From positions 62,001-126,000 of the forward strand of contig JAGIAH010000004.1 in NCBI GenBank assembly GCA_017744915.1: a DNA stretch of 64,000 nt, given 5' to 3'. Under the pieces are notes generated by a model. That model did no database searches, was not told where the DNA came from, and saw only the letters and a program-made list of their open reading frames with translations. The stretch comes from Agrobacterium tumefaciens. Lineage in GTDB: Bacteria; Pseudomonadota; Alphaproteobacteria; Rhizobiales; Rhizobiaceae. The position numbers and the translations under genes are program-made. Of the stretch, positions 15,201-25,160 are shown piece by piece. How positions within the stretch are numbered: the first letter of the stretch is position 1; each line of letters begins with the position of its first letter.

Positions 15201-15761
15201 TTACGGCTTGATCGAGCCGACGGCGATCTGGTCGATATCACGGGCCAGCGTGACGCCGATCACCGGGATCATCTGATCGGCGACCTTGACCGAAATGGTG
15301 ATGTTCATGGAATTGTCGTTCGAAACGCGGGCAACCATGGCGCCGTTGAGCTTGGCGCGGTTGATGCCAACGACGACCTTGTCACCGCTCACCTGACCGG
15401 AAGTGATGTCAAGACCCTTGCCGGCGGCGCCATCAAGGAACTTGCCTTCGTAGCTGCTGCCGTTCTGGGTGATGACGGCGGACATGGGTTGGCTGAAGAC
15501 ACCGACGCGGCAGGTGCCGCCGAGCTTGATGCCGGTCTGCTTGTCGTCGAGCGGTTCGCCCGTCAGGTCGCAGGTGAATTTGGTGCCCTTGTATTTGCCG
15601 GCGACGATTTCGCCCGGACCCTTCCAAACTCCGGCCACGGAACGGAAGAAGACGTCGTCGCGATCGCGCGATGCGGCATGGACGTCAGACATGCCGAAGC
15701 CGCCGCTGACGGACAAAATGGCGGCAAGTCCGCCCACAAGCGAAAAGAAGCGCGAATACAT
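15201..15761 (-). CDS. Hypothetical secreted protein
   Basis: The 186-residue protein starts with a signal peptide (MYSRFFSLVGGLAAILSVSG, cleavage near VHAAS). The mature region is Gly/Val-rich and beta-stranded, with two cysteines (CDLTG, GTCRVG) that could form a disulfide. The text resembles small rhizobial periplasmic proteins of unknown function. No catalytic motif was recognised. It stands alone between convergent folK and the YcjF gene. Confidence 0.75.
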   Translation of the reverse strand: MYSRFFSLVGGLAAILSVSGGFGMSDVHAASRDRDDVFFRSVAGVWKGPGEIVAGKYKGTKFTCDLTGEPLDDKQTGIKLGGTCRVGVFSQPMSAVITQNGSSYEGKFLDGAAGKGLDITSGQVSGDKVVVGINRAKLNGAMVARVSNDNSMNITISVKVADQMIPVIGVTLARDIDQIAVGSIKP

Positions 15762-15890
15762 GATACTTTCCCCGGCGAAGAAGCCTGTTCGATAGGCTGC
15801 AATCTACCGGCGGAATGGTTAATGCTTGGTTTATTTCACTCTCATTTGCGGCTTCGTCCGTAACCTTTTGAACCGTCCGAGCCCGGCAAA

Positions 15891-16970
15891 TCAGGCTTTC
15901 TCACCGCTTTTTCCACCGCTTAAATCGGGCGTGAGATCGGACATGAAGTCGCCGATGCCCGGCCGCTTCACGGCCCTGAACGGCAGCGGACGGCAAAGAT
16001 CCATCGCCGCAATGCCGATTCGCGCCGTCATCAACCCGTTGATGACACCTTCGCCGAGACGGGCGGAGAGTTTCGAGGCGAGACCGTGGCCGAGGACCTG
16101 CTGGGCAAGCCCGTCGCCGACGGCAATCGACCCCGTGACGGCCAGATGGGCAATGACATCGCGCAGCAGCTTCAGCATGCCGAGCGTGCCGGGGCGGCCG
16201 CCATAAAGCTCCGCCATGGCGCGCACCAGCCGCGTCACTTCAAACAGCACATAAGCAAGATCGACCACCGCGCGCGGGCTCACCGCAGTGACGACGGAGA
16301 CACGCTTGGAGGAATTGAGAATGAGGGCACGGGCCTGCCGGTCTAGCGGCACCAGCAATTCGCGTTCGGCAAGCTCGATCAGATGTGGGCCGTCGATGAC
16401 GTCGTTTTCGGTTTCCTTCAGCGCCGCGCGGCCCTTGGCCGTTTCGGCCCGGTGCGAAAGGACGGCATTGAGGCGGGTGACGATGGCACGGGCGGGTTTC
16501 GGGCTCTTGTCGAGGCTCGCCTTCTCGGCGTCTGCCTTGAGAGACTGCACGGCATTGAGCCGCATGATGCCGAAGACTTCGCGACCGACGAGGGCAAGAA
16601 CCGCAAAGAGCGCCACGATGAGCGCGATCGTCGCCGTGTAGCCCAGCCAGTCGGAGCGGGAGAAGAGATTGCGGATAAGCTGATCCGCCCAGAGCCCGAA
16701 GGCGAGCGAGAACAGGACGCCCAATGCGCCGAGCGCGAGCTTGCCGAAAGAGAATCGGCTTTTCTTCGGCGTCGCGACCGGTAATGCGGCGGCGTCGATC
16801 TCTTCAGGCGCCAGAAACGGATCATCCTCGTCGGGCGTCAGCGAAATCTCGGCACCGAAACTGCGCGGCGCACGTTTCTGCGTGGCGGATGGACGTGCCG
16901 TCTCCTCGGTATCGAGCGTGAAAGCCGCGGGACGGCGCGTCTGCGGGTCGTTTTGTGTGGGAGCTTTCAT
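15891..16970 (-). CDS. YcjF-family (DUF697) inner membrane protein
   Basis: The 359-residue protein has a disordered charged N-terminus (about 1-65), two hydrophobic helices (about 75-95 and 108-130, including YTATIALIVALFAVLALVG) and a C-terminal helical DUF697-like domain. Its start overlaps the stop of the YcjX-like gene by four bases (ATGA), the same order as ycjX-ycjF in E. coli, where the pair is stress-induced and of unclear function. Assignment rests on this pairing and topology. Confidence 0.85.
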   Translation of the reverse strand: MKAPTQNDPQTRRPAAFTLDTEETARPSATQKRAPRSFGAEISLTPDEDDPFLAPEEIDAAALPVATPKKSRFSFGKLALGALGVLFSLAFGLWADQLIRNLFSRSDWLGYTATIALIVALFAVLALVGREVFGIMRLNAVQSLKADAEKASLDKSPKPARAIVTRLNAVLSHRAETAKGRAALKETENDVIDGPHLIELAERELLVPLDRQARALILNSSKRVSVVTAVSPRAVVDLAYVLFEVTRLVRAMAELYGGRPGTLGMLKLLRDVIAHLAVTGSIAVGDGLAQQVLGHGLASKLSARLGEGVINGLMTARIGIAAMDLCRPLPFRAVKRPGIGDFMSDLTPDLSGGKSGEKA

Positions 16971-18445
16971 GCGAGCTTGTCTCCGAACAGGAACTGCATG
17001 GCGCGGTCGAGCCTGATATGGGGAACGGAAAGCCGGATGCCGCCGCTTCCCGGCTCGTCAATATTGGGCGGACGGAAACGCACGACATTGACATCGGGCA
17101 GCGATGCCTTGTCGCCATCCCTGTCGATGCTGCGGAACAGCGGTTCCGGGTCATCCGGCAGGTCACCGGGGAAGATCGCCGTCTTGCGATTGCCGTCGAA
17201 GGTCTCGCCATTGATGGTTTCACCGGCCATCGGTGTGCCGACGATAACCGGCAGTTCGTGGCCGTCCTGCCGCACGCTGGCCTCTCTGGTGGCACGCACG
17301 GAGGCAAGCGCCATGACCTCGATGCCGGCGCCATTCATGCCGATGGTGGTGATGGCGCGGTCCACCAGACGGCGGGTCAGGCGCTCCAGCCGGTCATGGC
17401 TTTCATGGTGCAGATGGTCGGCCTTGGTGGCGGCGATCAGCACCTTGTCGATGCGCCGGCCAATCAGCGACGACAGCAGGCTGTTGGTGCCGGGGCGGAA
17501 ACAGGCAAGAACATCGCCCAGCGCCCGCTCCAGATCCTGCACGGCCTCGGGACCGCGATTGACCGCCTGCAGCGTGTCTATCAGCACGATCTGCCGGTCG
17601 AGCCGGGCAAAATGTTCGCGGAAGAAGGGTTTCACCACGATCGATTTATAGGCGTCGTAGCGCCGTTCCATCATGGCGCGCAACGAGCCTTTCGGTGCTT
17701 TCTCGTCGGTCAGGCCCGGAAGCGGCGCGAAGGTCAGCGCCGGCGATCCTTCGAGATCGCCCGGCATCAGAAAGCGCCCCGGTGGCAGGGTGGAGAGCGA
17801 CCTTTCGTCGGATTTGCACGCCTTCAGATAGGCCGCGAAACTTTCCGCCAGACGACGCGCCGTCATTTCATCGGCGGGTGCATTGATATCGAGCGAAGAG
17901 GAGATCGCCAGCCATTCCTGCGCCAGCTCGGCGCGGATGCCGGTTCCGGCCAGTGCAACGGTCGCATCGCTGAACTGCTTGTAGTCCTGCGACAGCAGCG
18001 GCAGGTCGAGCAGCCATTCGCCGGGATAGTCGACGATATCGATGGAAAGCTTGCCGGCCGAAAACCATCGGCCCCAGCCGCTGGCACTCTGATAATCCAG
18101 CGTGATTCGAAGTTCCGAGATCGCCCGCGTCGAATCCGGCCAGAGCCTGTCGCGCACCAGTGCCTGGATATGGTCTTCATACTGGAAGCGGGGAATGGCG
18201 TCGTCCGGCTGCGGCTCCAGGCGCACATTCGAGACGCGGCCGGATCGCATGGCCTCGAACAGCGGCAACCGACCGCCATTCAGGAGGTTATGCACGAGGG
18301 AGGAGATGAAAACCGTCTTGCCCGCCCGCGAAAGGCCGGTGACGCCAAGCCGCAATGTCGGATGGGTGAGGTTGCTCGCACGGTCGGCCAGATTATCGAA
18401 AGCGATAAGCGCGCTGTCTGTCAGGGACGTAAGAGAAGGCGGCAA
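16967..18445 (-). CDS. YcjX-family (DUF463) P-loop GTPase-like protein
   Basis: The 492-residue protein has a Walker A loop GLSRAGKT at 37-44 and further GTPase-like elements (DTLQAVN, TKADHLHHE as an NKxD-like guanine motif). The family binds GTP/GDP and is linked to membrane or phage stress, but its role is unsolved. It is translationally coupled to the YcjF-family gene downstream. The ATG at 18443-18445 places the P-loop at the usual distance. Confidence 0.87.
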   Translation of the reverse strand: MPPSLTSLTDSALIAFDNLADRASNLTHPTLRLGVTGLSRAGKTVFISSLVHNLLNGGRLPLFEAMRSGRVSNVRLEPQPDDAIPRFQYEDHIQALVRDRLWPDSTRAISELRITLDYQSASGWGRWFSAGKLSIDIVDYPGEWLLDLPLLSQDYKQFSDATVALAGTGIRAELAQEWLAISSSLDINAPADEMTARRLAESFAAYLKACKSDERSLSTLPPGRFLMPGDLEGSPALTFAPLPGLTDEKAPKGSLRAMMERRYDAYKSIVVKPFFREHFARLDRQIVLIDTLQAVNRGPEAVQDLERALGDVLACFRPGTNSLLSSLIGRRIDKVLIAATKADHLHHESHDRLERLTRRLVDRAITTIGMNGAGIEVMALASVRATREASVRQDGHELPVIVGTPMAGETINGETFDGNRKTAIFPGDLPDDPEPLFRSIDRDGDKASLPDVNVVRFRPPNIDEPGSGGIRLSVPHIRLDRAMQFLFGDKLA

Positions 18446-18574
18446 TGGCAGTTTCCTGGCTGTGTTTCACGGTCACGGCTGCATATAGGAAGTTGCAGCT
18501 GCCCAAAAAAGAAGCGTGCCGGCGGATTTTCAGCGTGGCTGCTTGCCCGGCATCCTTGTTGAGCGCTGCGGCGA

Positions 18575-19084
18575 TTATTTGCCCGGTGCGAGGAAGTCGA
18601 CCAGCCGCCAGCGGTTTTTGCCATTCGTGGCGCCGTCGTCGTGGTCGAGAACCGCAAGGCCGGATGTGGGGAAACCCGAGGGCAGGGCGGCGTGCAGCAG
18701 ATCCTCGCCGATCATCGCCTCCAGCGTCGCCTCCATAGTGGGATTGTGTCCCACCAGCATGACCGACTGCACGTCCGTCTGCGCGGCGATGAGGGAAAGA
18801 TAGGTCTCGCTGCGCGCATTATACATCTCATCGACGTAGAAGACGTCTATGCCTTCGTTGAAGGCCCGCTTCCAGGCCTGTGTCGTCTGCCGGCAGCGCG
18901 CAGCCGTGGAAGACAGGAGAACGTCGGGGTGGTAGCGCCGGTCGGCGGCAAGGTCGGCGATGATCTCCGCCTCGGCAAAACCGGCCTCGTTCAATCCCCG
19001 GTCGAAATCGCGTTCTCCCGGCGCCGCCCAGGCGGCCTTGGCGTGGCGCAGAAGATAAACTCGGCTGAGGGGAGAAGCTGTCAA
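18575..19084 (-). CDS. SixA-like phosphohistidine phosphatase (histidine phosphatase superfamily)
   Basis: The 169-residue protein has the RHA catalytic motif at residues 13-15 (YLLRHAK) and the second His in LVGHNPT. This is the short SixA branch, which in E. coli dephosphorylates phosphohistidine on HPt domains or PTS proteins. The start appears to be TTG 19084, because an in-frame TAG lies just upstream and there is no ATG before the RHA motif. The target is unknown. Confidence 0.85.
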   Translation of the reverse strand: MTASPLSRVYLLRHAKAAWAAPGERDFDRGLNEAGFAEAEIIADLAADRRYHPDVLLSSTAARCRQTTQAWKRAFNEGIDVFYVDEMYNARSETYLSLIAAQTDVQSVMLVGHNPTMEATLEAMIGEDLLHAALPSGFPTSGLAVLDHDDGATNGKNRWRLVDFLAPGK

Positions 19085-19354
19085 GGGCAGGGACCGGCGT
19101 TCGAAACTCTAGGGCACGGCCTGAATGCTACAGGATAGGATCACGGGACCGCAAGTCCTCTTTCCTGTTGGCAAGTCGCACTTAAGTGATCGAAGAAGAG
19201 ATCGCTCCTACGCCAATAACGGATAAAAATTAGTCATTTAGATGATTTTTGTGTCAGTTTTAAAAATGCCTGAAAACTGATCTGTAGACTTGAACCGGCC
19301 TATATCATTGGAGTATACACCGCCGCATTGAGATGTTCTTCGAGGAGAATCGCG

Positions 19355-19774
19355 TTGAGTGAGAAGATCGATCTTAGCAAATATGTACTCTCGGAAGACG
19401 ACGAGTTCATGAATGCCAGCCAGCGTGCCTACTTCCGCGCGAAGCTGGTCGCCTGGAAAAATGACATCCTGAGAGAAGCGCGCGAGACCCTCGGACATCT
19501 CGCCGAAGAAAGCGCCAATCACCCCGATCTCGCCGATCGGGCCTCCTCCGAAACAGACCGGGCGATCGAATTGCGCGCCCGCGACCGTCAGCGCAAGCTG
19601 ATCTCGAAGATCGATGCAGCCCTTCAGCGGATCGAAGACGGCACCTACGGTTATTGCGAGGAAACGGGCGAGCCCATCGGCCTCAAGCGTCTGGACGCCC
19701 GCCCGATCGCAACGCTTTCCATCGAGGCGCAGGAGCGTCACGAGCGTCGCGAAAAAGTCTACCGCGACGAATAA
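19355..19774 (+). CDS. dksA: DksA/TraR-family transcription factor lacking most zinc ligands
   Basis: DksA binds the RNA polymerase secondary channel and with ppGpp adjusts transcription. The 139-residue protein keeps the coiled-coil tip motif DLADRA (58-63, DxxDxA). In the C-terminal finger only Cys101 of the four expected cysteines remains; the others are Thr104, Ser122 and Ala125. Start TTG 19355 is preceded by GAGGAG and gives MSEKIDLSKYVLSEDDE. A strong terminator follows. The finger must be held by packing rather than zinc. Confidence 0.92.
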   Translation: MSEKIDLSKYVLSEDDEFMNASQRAYFRAKLVAWKNDILREARETLGHLAEESANHPDLADRASSETDRAIELRARDRQRKLISKIDAALQRIEDGTYGYCEETGEPIGLKRLDARPIATLSIEAQERHERREKVYRDE

Positions 19775-19815
19775 GGCGTTTCGGCCAGCAGGCCGGAAAA
19801 CCGCATCACCATTTA

Positions 19816-19850
19816 AAAAAGGGCACGGAAACGATTTCCGTGCCCTTTTT
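19816..19850 (+). terminator. Rho-independent terminator of dksA
   Basis: A 16-bp perfect stem flanked by an A run and a T run, with a 3-nt loop, starts 42 bases after the dksA stop. Its A/T flanks make it symmetrical, so it may also serve minus-strand transcripts from the FliO-like gene. Confidence 0.95.
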
Positions 19851-19977
19851 GCTGTCCTGATCCCGTCGCCGGAACCTACGTCCATGGAACGTCTCCGGGA
19901 AAAGTGGCCCCCGGCTTCCCGTCCGGAAATGCGACGACATGGAGTTGGCGTGTCGTCGCATTTCGAGGGGAAACGCT

Positions 19978-21240
19978 CTAGCGGTCGCGGGTGACGGAAA
20001 GCTCTCCGAAAATACGCGCCATTTCCTTCTGTACGTCACCGTCCGGTGAAGCGCCGGTGACGGGCGGCGAGACGGGCTGCGCCTTGGCCTGTTTTTCGCC
20101 GGCAGGGGCGATTGACGGCTCATTATCCGCTTCCTTGCTTTTGGCGATCTCCGCCTCAAGAAAGCTTTCGAAATCGCTCGCCAGTTCGTCGGAAAATTTC
20201 GGCTCGGCGTCGTTGGTGGCCATGGCCGGATTTTCAGGCTTCGGCGCGAAGGCGGCGGGCGGCGTATTCTGTCCGGGCGTCAGGCCGGGAAGAACCCGCT
20301 CCCGTGCGGCATCGAGGAAATCGGCGGCGATGGATTGGTCGATCACCGGCTCGCGTGCGGTAAAGACCGGCGGCGCAAACTCGGACGACCGTTCTTCCGC
20401 CGCCCTTGCCTGCTGAGGCACCTGGACGGTCTGGGCAGGGATGATGGGCGGCGCCACGGGCGCTGGGGCGGATGCGGCAGGCTCGGAACGCTTCTGCTCG
20501 GGCCGTTCCGCAGCCATGTCGAGCGTTGCGGCGGCAGCGGGCAAAATGGCGGCAGCCGGGGCGGCGACAGCCACCGGTATCGGCGGCGGCGCGGGGCGCG
20601 CGGTTTCCCGCTCGGGTGCCGCCGGTCTTGCCGGGGGAACGGGTTCACGCGCCGTTACGGGCGCAGCGGTGGGTTGCGGCGGTGCCGACGGGCGGGGCGG
20701 CGGCGTAACCGTTGCGGAGACCGGGGCAGGGCGCGGAGCCGGGGCAGGAGGCTCAGGCCGCTGCGGCTGCTTCACGGGTTCTTCGGCGACGGAAACGGGC
20801 GCTGCGGCTGGAACCGGCGCTTGTTGCTGCGGCAGGGCGGCGCGACGTTCCTGGGGAATCGGCGGCTCGGCTCTTTTCTGCTCGCTTTCCTGGCGCGGTA
20901 GCGCCTTCAATTCCGGCTCCTGCACGTCCCTGACGATGGGGATCGCACCGATACCGCTTTCGATGACGATATCGGTCGGGCCGCCGATCATGACCAGATG
21001 TTCGACATTGTCGCGGCGCACCAGCACCAGACGGCGGCGAGCATCCACGGCCGTCGCATCGAGAACCTGCAGGCGCGGCTGGCGGTTGCGGCCGCCGCGA
21101 ATAAAGGGAGCCGAACCGTTGCGCCTGCGCAGAAGCCATAAAGCGATCGCCAGAACGAGGAGCGCCACACCCACACCGACGACGGCGACGATGAGATTGT
21201 TTCCATAGGTGCCGATAAAATCTTCCATCATGGAGATCAT
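19978..21240 (-). CDS. FliO-like membrane protein with long Pro/Ala-rich tail
   Basis: The 420-residue protein has one N-terminal membrane helix (VAVVGVGVALLVLAIALWLL), then a FliO-type segment (RLQVLDATAVDARRRLVLVRRDNVEHLVMIGG). About 250 residues rich in Pro, Ala, Gln and Glu follow, and a short conserved-looking end (KEMARIFGELSVTRDR). FliO assists flagellar export-gate assembly, but no flagellar gene lies here, so the role is uncertain. I chose ATG 21240; other in-frame ATGs lie within 40 bases. Confidence 0.72.
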   Translation of the reverse strand: MISMMEDFIGTYGNNLIVAVVGVGVALLVLAIALWLLRRRNGSAPFIRGGRNRQPRLQVLDATAVDARRRLVLVRRDNVEHLVMIGGPTDIVIESGIGAIPIVRDVQEPELKALPRQESEQKRAEPPIPQERRAALPQQQAPVPAAAPVSVAEEPVKQPQRPEPPAPAPRPAPVSATVTPPPRPSAPPQPTAAPVTAREPVPPARPAAPERETARPAPPPIPVAVAAPAAAILPAAAATLDMAAERPEQKRSEPAASAPAPVAPPIIPAQTVQVPQQARAAEERSSEFAPPVFTAREPVIDQSIAADFLDAARERVLPGLTPGQNTPPAAFAPKPENPAMATNDAEPKFSDELASDFESFLEAEIAKSKEADNEPSIAPAGEKQAKAQPVSPPVTGASPDGDVQKEMARIFGELSVTRDR

Positions 21241-21473
21241 CCCTTCAGATTTTTTGGCTTTTAGTTTCTTGGGCAATTAATATTGCCGTGGTTCCTATAA
21301 CGTGAACATCAAGCAGGAAAAGACGATTTTTTTGGGCGCGATACAAGGTTTATTCATTTCGCCCCACAGGATCGCCGTATCAACCGGACGACGCCACCAA
21401 AACACCATATCCCGTCCTTCAATGCTGAAAGACAGGGAAAGTTGCAATTCTTTCGCCCCAGGAGCGGTCATAA

Positions 21474-21749
21474 ATGATCAGGACATTGCATGTTGGCAGG
21501 TCTCCTGCATTCTGTCTCTTTGCCGCGGTTTTTTTGTTGCTGCCGGCTTTCGTTTTTCCGTATCAGGCTGCGGCAGATGACAAGGCGCCCCAAAACGCCG
21601 CCACCATGGCGGAATTCGTGCGAGACAATCCGTCCTGCCTTGATTTCACGGACGGGTGCTCGGTTTGCACCGTCACCGATGGCAAGATCATTTGTTCCGC
21701 GCCACGCATTCAATGCCAGGTGAAGGAGCTGACCTGCACCCGGCAGTGA
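21474..21749 (+). CDS. Small cysteine-rich secreted protein of unknown function
   Basis: The 91-residue protein has a signal peptide ending near PYQAAAD. A roughly 55-residue mature part carries six cysteines (SCLDF, DGCSVC, IICSA, IQCQV, LTCTR), enough for three disulfides. No family was recognised. It stands alone between the FliO-like gene (divergent) and cckA (same strand, 174 bases downstream). Confidence 0.68.
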   Translation: MIRTLHVGRSPAFCLFAAVFLLLPAFVFPYQAAADDKAPQNAATMAEFVRDNPSCLDFTDGCSVCTVTDGKIICSAPRIQCQVKELTCTRQ

Positions 21750-21923
21750 TCTTTCAACGCCTTTATACACCTTTCAGGCCGTTTTCGCTGTGCGTTTTTA
21801 AGCCTTTGTGTCGTGGCGGAGCTTTTTGACGGTCAAGTGAGTTGCTACAAGAAATTCTGCTGCCCGATTCCGTCGACGGAATAAGGCTGACCGAATGACG
21901 ACCTGCACGACTGCGAGGCCAAG

Positions 21924-24512
21924 ATGACACGGGTGCGCGAGACAAGCGACAACGACCTTCCGCTGGTGGACAGGCGTGCCCGTTCCGGCACGGTCTTGCG
22001 CATTCTGCTTCTGGCGCTGGTGCTGATCGCGGCGGCGGCCGCCTTCGTTTATTTCAAGGATTCGCTGGAAAACGAAATCGTGCTCGGCATCCTCGGCGTG
22101 CTGGCCATGATGGGCATCTTTTTTCTGGTCTCGTCGATCATCGGTTTCATCGAGGTCATGCCGCAATCGCAATCGGACGGGCTTGCCCGCCGGTTTCTCT
22201 CGGCCCATCCCGATGGCACGCTGATCACCGACGCCAAGGGGCATATGATCTATGCCAACGCCACCTATTGCCGCATGAGCGGCACCACCAGGGCGAGCGA
22301 CATACAGAGCCTCGAGACGCTTTTGTCGCGCAGCCGGGAATCGACCGAAGCGCTGTACCGGCTCATCAACGTGCTGCGCGAGGGCCGTGACGGTTACGAG
22401 GAATTCCGGCTGCTGAAGCCGCTCGGAGAGGATTCCGGCACAGGGCCGCATTGGTACAGGCTGAAGGGCCGGGTGCTGAAGGATGCGGGCGGCGAGGGGC
22501 TGCACGTTTTCCAGATCGCCGATATCACGCCGGAGCGCGAGGATCAGGAACGCTTCTTCCGCGAATTGCAGAATGCCATCGATTATCTCGATCACGCGCC
22601 GGCCGGTTTCTTTTCCGCCGGCCGCAAGGGCGAGATCGTTTATCTGAACGCCACCCTTTCCGAATGGCTCGGCATCGATCTGGCGCAGTTTTCGCCGGGC
22701 TCGATGACCATTTCGGATATCGTCGCCGGCGAAGGCATGGCGCTGATCGAATCGGTGCATCCCCAGGGCACGGCCAAGCGCACCGAAATCCTCGATCTCG
22801 ACATGCGCCGGGTGAACGGCCAGAGCATGCCGGCCCGTCTCGTGCATCAGGTCACCGCAAGGGATGGTGCGCCGGGTGAGAGCCGGACGATTGTCTTGAT
22901 GCGCCCGAAGGGGCAGGAGGACACGGAATCCTCCTCCGCCATGCGCTTCACGCGCTTCTTCAACAATACGCCGATGGCGATCGCCTCGCTTGACGGCGAA
23001 GGCCGCATCCTGCGCATCAACGCGCCCTTCCTGAAATTGTTCTCCGGCGTTGTCGGGCGTGATGATATCGACCGCGGCGTGGCGCTCGAAACCGTTATCC
23101 ACGACAATGAGAAGCCGCGGCTTGAACAGGCGCTGGCCGAGGCCAAGGATCGCCAGGGCGATATTGCGCCCTTCGATTCCCGCCATCCGAGCGACGAGGG
23201 CCGGCACTTCCGTTTCTACGTCAACGCCGTCATCGACCAGGACGACGAGGCACCAGAAGAGGTGGCGATCGTTTATGCCATCGAGGTGACAGAGCAGAAG
23301 GCGCTCGAGACCCAGATGGCGCAGACCCAGAAGATGAATGCGGTGGGTACGCTTGCGGGCGGCATCGCCCATGACTTCAACAACGTTCTCACCGCCATCC
23401 TGCTCTCGTCCGACCATCTGCTGCTGCAGGCGCGGCCCGCCGACCCGAGCTTTGCCGATCTCATGGAGATCAAACGCAACGCCAACCGCGCCGCCGTGCT
23501 GGTACGCCAGCTTCTCGCTTTCTCGCGCAAGCAGACGATGCGTCCGGCCGTCCTCAACCTGACGGATGTTATCGGCGATCTGCGCATGCTGGTGGACCGG
23601 TTGATTTCCGGCACCAATGTCAAGCTGGAGGTCGATTACGGCCGCGATCTCTGGCCAGTGAAGACCGATCTTTCGCAATTTGAGCAGGTGCTCATCAATC
23701 TCTGCGTCAATGCGCGCGACGCCATGCCGGATGGTGGCAAGATCACCATCCGGACGCGCAACGTCGATGCGGAGGAAGTCGCAGCGCTTGGCCGACCCGA
23801 ATTCCCGGCCGAAGACATGGTCATGGTGGAAGTCGCCGATAACGGTACCGGCATTCCGCCCGAGATCATGGACAAGATCTTCGAGCCCTTCTTCACCACC
23901 AAGGAAGTCGGCAAGGGCACGGGCCTTGGTCTGTCCATGGTCTATGGCATCGTCAAGCAGTCGGGCGGCTACATCTATCCCGAATCGGAAATGGGCAAGG
24001 GAACGGCCTTCCGCATTTACCTGCCGCGCCATGTCGTGGAGGCCGTTCAGGGCAACGGACAGCAGCCCGGCGAGGCAGCACTTGCTCCGGTCGTCGCAGC
24101 CGAGCCGGTGAAGGAAGAACCGCTGGACCTCACCGGCAAATCCGCCGTCGTGCTTCTCGTGGAAGACGAGGAGGCGGTGCGGCGCGGTGGCAAGCGCATG
24201 CTGGAAACCCGCGGCTACACCGTGCATGAGGCCGGCTCAGGCACCGAGGCGCTGGAGGTGATGGAGGAGCTGGAAGGCAAGGTCGATATCGTCGTCTCCG
24301 ACGTCGTGATGCCGGAAATGGACGGCCCGTCGCTGCTGCGGGAATTGCGCAAGTCCTATCCCGACCTGAAATTCATCTTCGTTTCGGGTTATGCCGAGGA
24401 TGCTTTCGCGAAAAACCTGCCGGCGGACGCCAAGTTCGGCTTCCTGCCAAAACCGTTCTCGCTGAAGCAGCTCGCCATCGCCGTTCGCGAAATGCTCGAC
24501 GACAAGGAGTAG
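21924..24512 (+). CDS. cckA: Cell-cycle hybrid sensor histidine kinase CckA
   Basis: CckA phosphorylates, through ChpT, the master regulator CtrA and CpdR. The 862-residue protein has two N-terminal membrane helices (about 25-45 and 54-74), PAS-like domains (about 90-470), a kinase core with His483 in [18 protein letters not shown]-site motifs ([32 protein letters not shown]), and a C-terminal receiver with phospho-acceptor Asp793 ([11 protein letters not shown]). This is the CckA architecture. I recall it as Atu1362 in strain C58. Confidence in the symbol comes from domain order and the PAS/kinase sequence style. Confidence 0.92.
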   Translation: MTRVRETSDNDLPLVDRRARSGTVLRILLLALVLIAAAAAFVYFKDSLENEIVLGILGVLAMMGIFFLVSSIIGFIEVMPQSQSDGLARRFLSAHPDGTLITDAKGHMIYANATYCRMSGTTRASDIQSLETLLSRSRESTEALYRLINVLREGRDGYEEFRLLKPLGEDSGTGPHWYRLKGRVLKDAGGEGLHVFQIADITPEREDQERFFRELQNAIDYLDHAPAGFFSAGRKGEIVYLNATLSEWLGIDLAQFSPGSMTISDIVAGEGMALIESVHPQGTAKRTEILDLDMRRVNGQSMPARLVHQVTARDGAPGESRTIVLMRPKGQEDTESSSAMRFTRFFNNTPMAIASLDGEGRILRINAPFLKLFSGVVGRDDIDRGVALETVIHDNEKPRLEQALAEAKDRQGDIAPFDSRHPSDEGRHFRFYVNAVIDQDDEAPEEVAIVYAIEVTEQKALETQMAQTQKMNAVGTLAGGIAHDFNNVLTAILLSSDHLLLQARPADPSFADLMEIKRNANRAAVLVRQLLAFSRKQTMRPAVLNLTDVIGDLRMLVDRLISGTNVKLEVDYGRDLWPVKTDLSQFEQVLINLCVNARDAMPDGGKITIRTRNVDAEEVAALGRPEFPAEDMVMVEVADNGTGIPPEIMDKIFEPFFTTKEVGKGTGLGLSMVYGIVKQSGGYIYPESEMGKGTAFRIYLPRHVVEAVQGNGQQPGEAALAPVVAAEPVKEEPLDLTGKSAVVLLVEDEEAVRRGGKRMLETRGYTVHEAGSGTEALEVMEELEGKVDIVVSDVVMPEMDGPSLLRELRKSYPDLKFIFVSGYAEDAFAKNLPADAKFGFLPKPFSLKQLAIAVREMLDDKE

Positions 24513-24793
24513 GGCTGGCGGCGGCGAACGGGATTCGCCTGCGCCATGACCTGCCCCTGCGTTTATGTCCGGGCTGAAATGTGCCGTTCCTGCCGGTTCG
24601 TCTCTCCTTGCGCCGCTTGCAGCCTCCGCAACCGTACTTTTCCCGAGGTTTGCCTCTTCGCAAACGCAATAGTGATTGCACCGTTTCGCAAGGGGCTTAA
24701 AATCGCGTCTTAACGACCTAGATATGAAGAGGCGAAGTTCTCCCTCCTGGCAAAGAACTGTCGGTTTGAGAACAGTTTGGAGAATGATGAAAG

Positions 24794-25150
24794 ATGATCG
24801 CTAAGCCGATCTACATGCAGGGCGAGGGCGAAGGGGAAGACGGGGGCGGCACCAACCGCGGAACGTCTGTTATCACCCGCGTCAAGCCAAAGACGAAAAG
24901 ACCGAATTTGTACCGTGTTCTTTTACTGAATGACGACTACACTCCCATGGAATTCGTCATCCATATTCTGGAACGGTTTTTCCAGAAGGATCGCGAAGCG
25001 GCAACCCGCATCATGCTGCACGTGCACCAGCACGGCGTGGGCGAATGCGGGGTGTTTACATATGAGGTCGCAGAGACGAAAGTAAGCCAGGTCATGGATT
25101 TCGCCCGACAGCACCAGCATCCGCTGCAATGCGTCATGGAAAAGAAATAA
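24794..25150 (+). CDS. clpS: ATP-dependent Clp protease adaptor ClpS
   Basis: ClpS delivers N-end rule substrates to ClpAP. The 118-residue sequence has a flexible Gly/Glu-rich N-terminus and the conserved core: [16 protein letters not shown] (the NDD substrate pocket), [21 protein letters not shown] and the C-terminal helix. It is followed after 10 bases by clpA, its partner. Confidence 0.95.
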   Translation: MIAKPIYMQGEGEGEDGGGTNRGTSVITRVKPKTKRPNLYRVLLLNDDYTPMEFVIHILERFFQKDREAATRIMLHVHQHGVGECGVFTYEVAETKVSQVMDFARQHQHPLQCVMEKK

Positions 25151-25160
25151 GGATCGCAAC

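Noticed and set aside
21302-21580. 92-codon plus-strand frame overlapping the small secreted protein
   Set aside because: No family features. The overlapping frame at 21474 has a signal peptide and regular cysteines.
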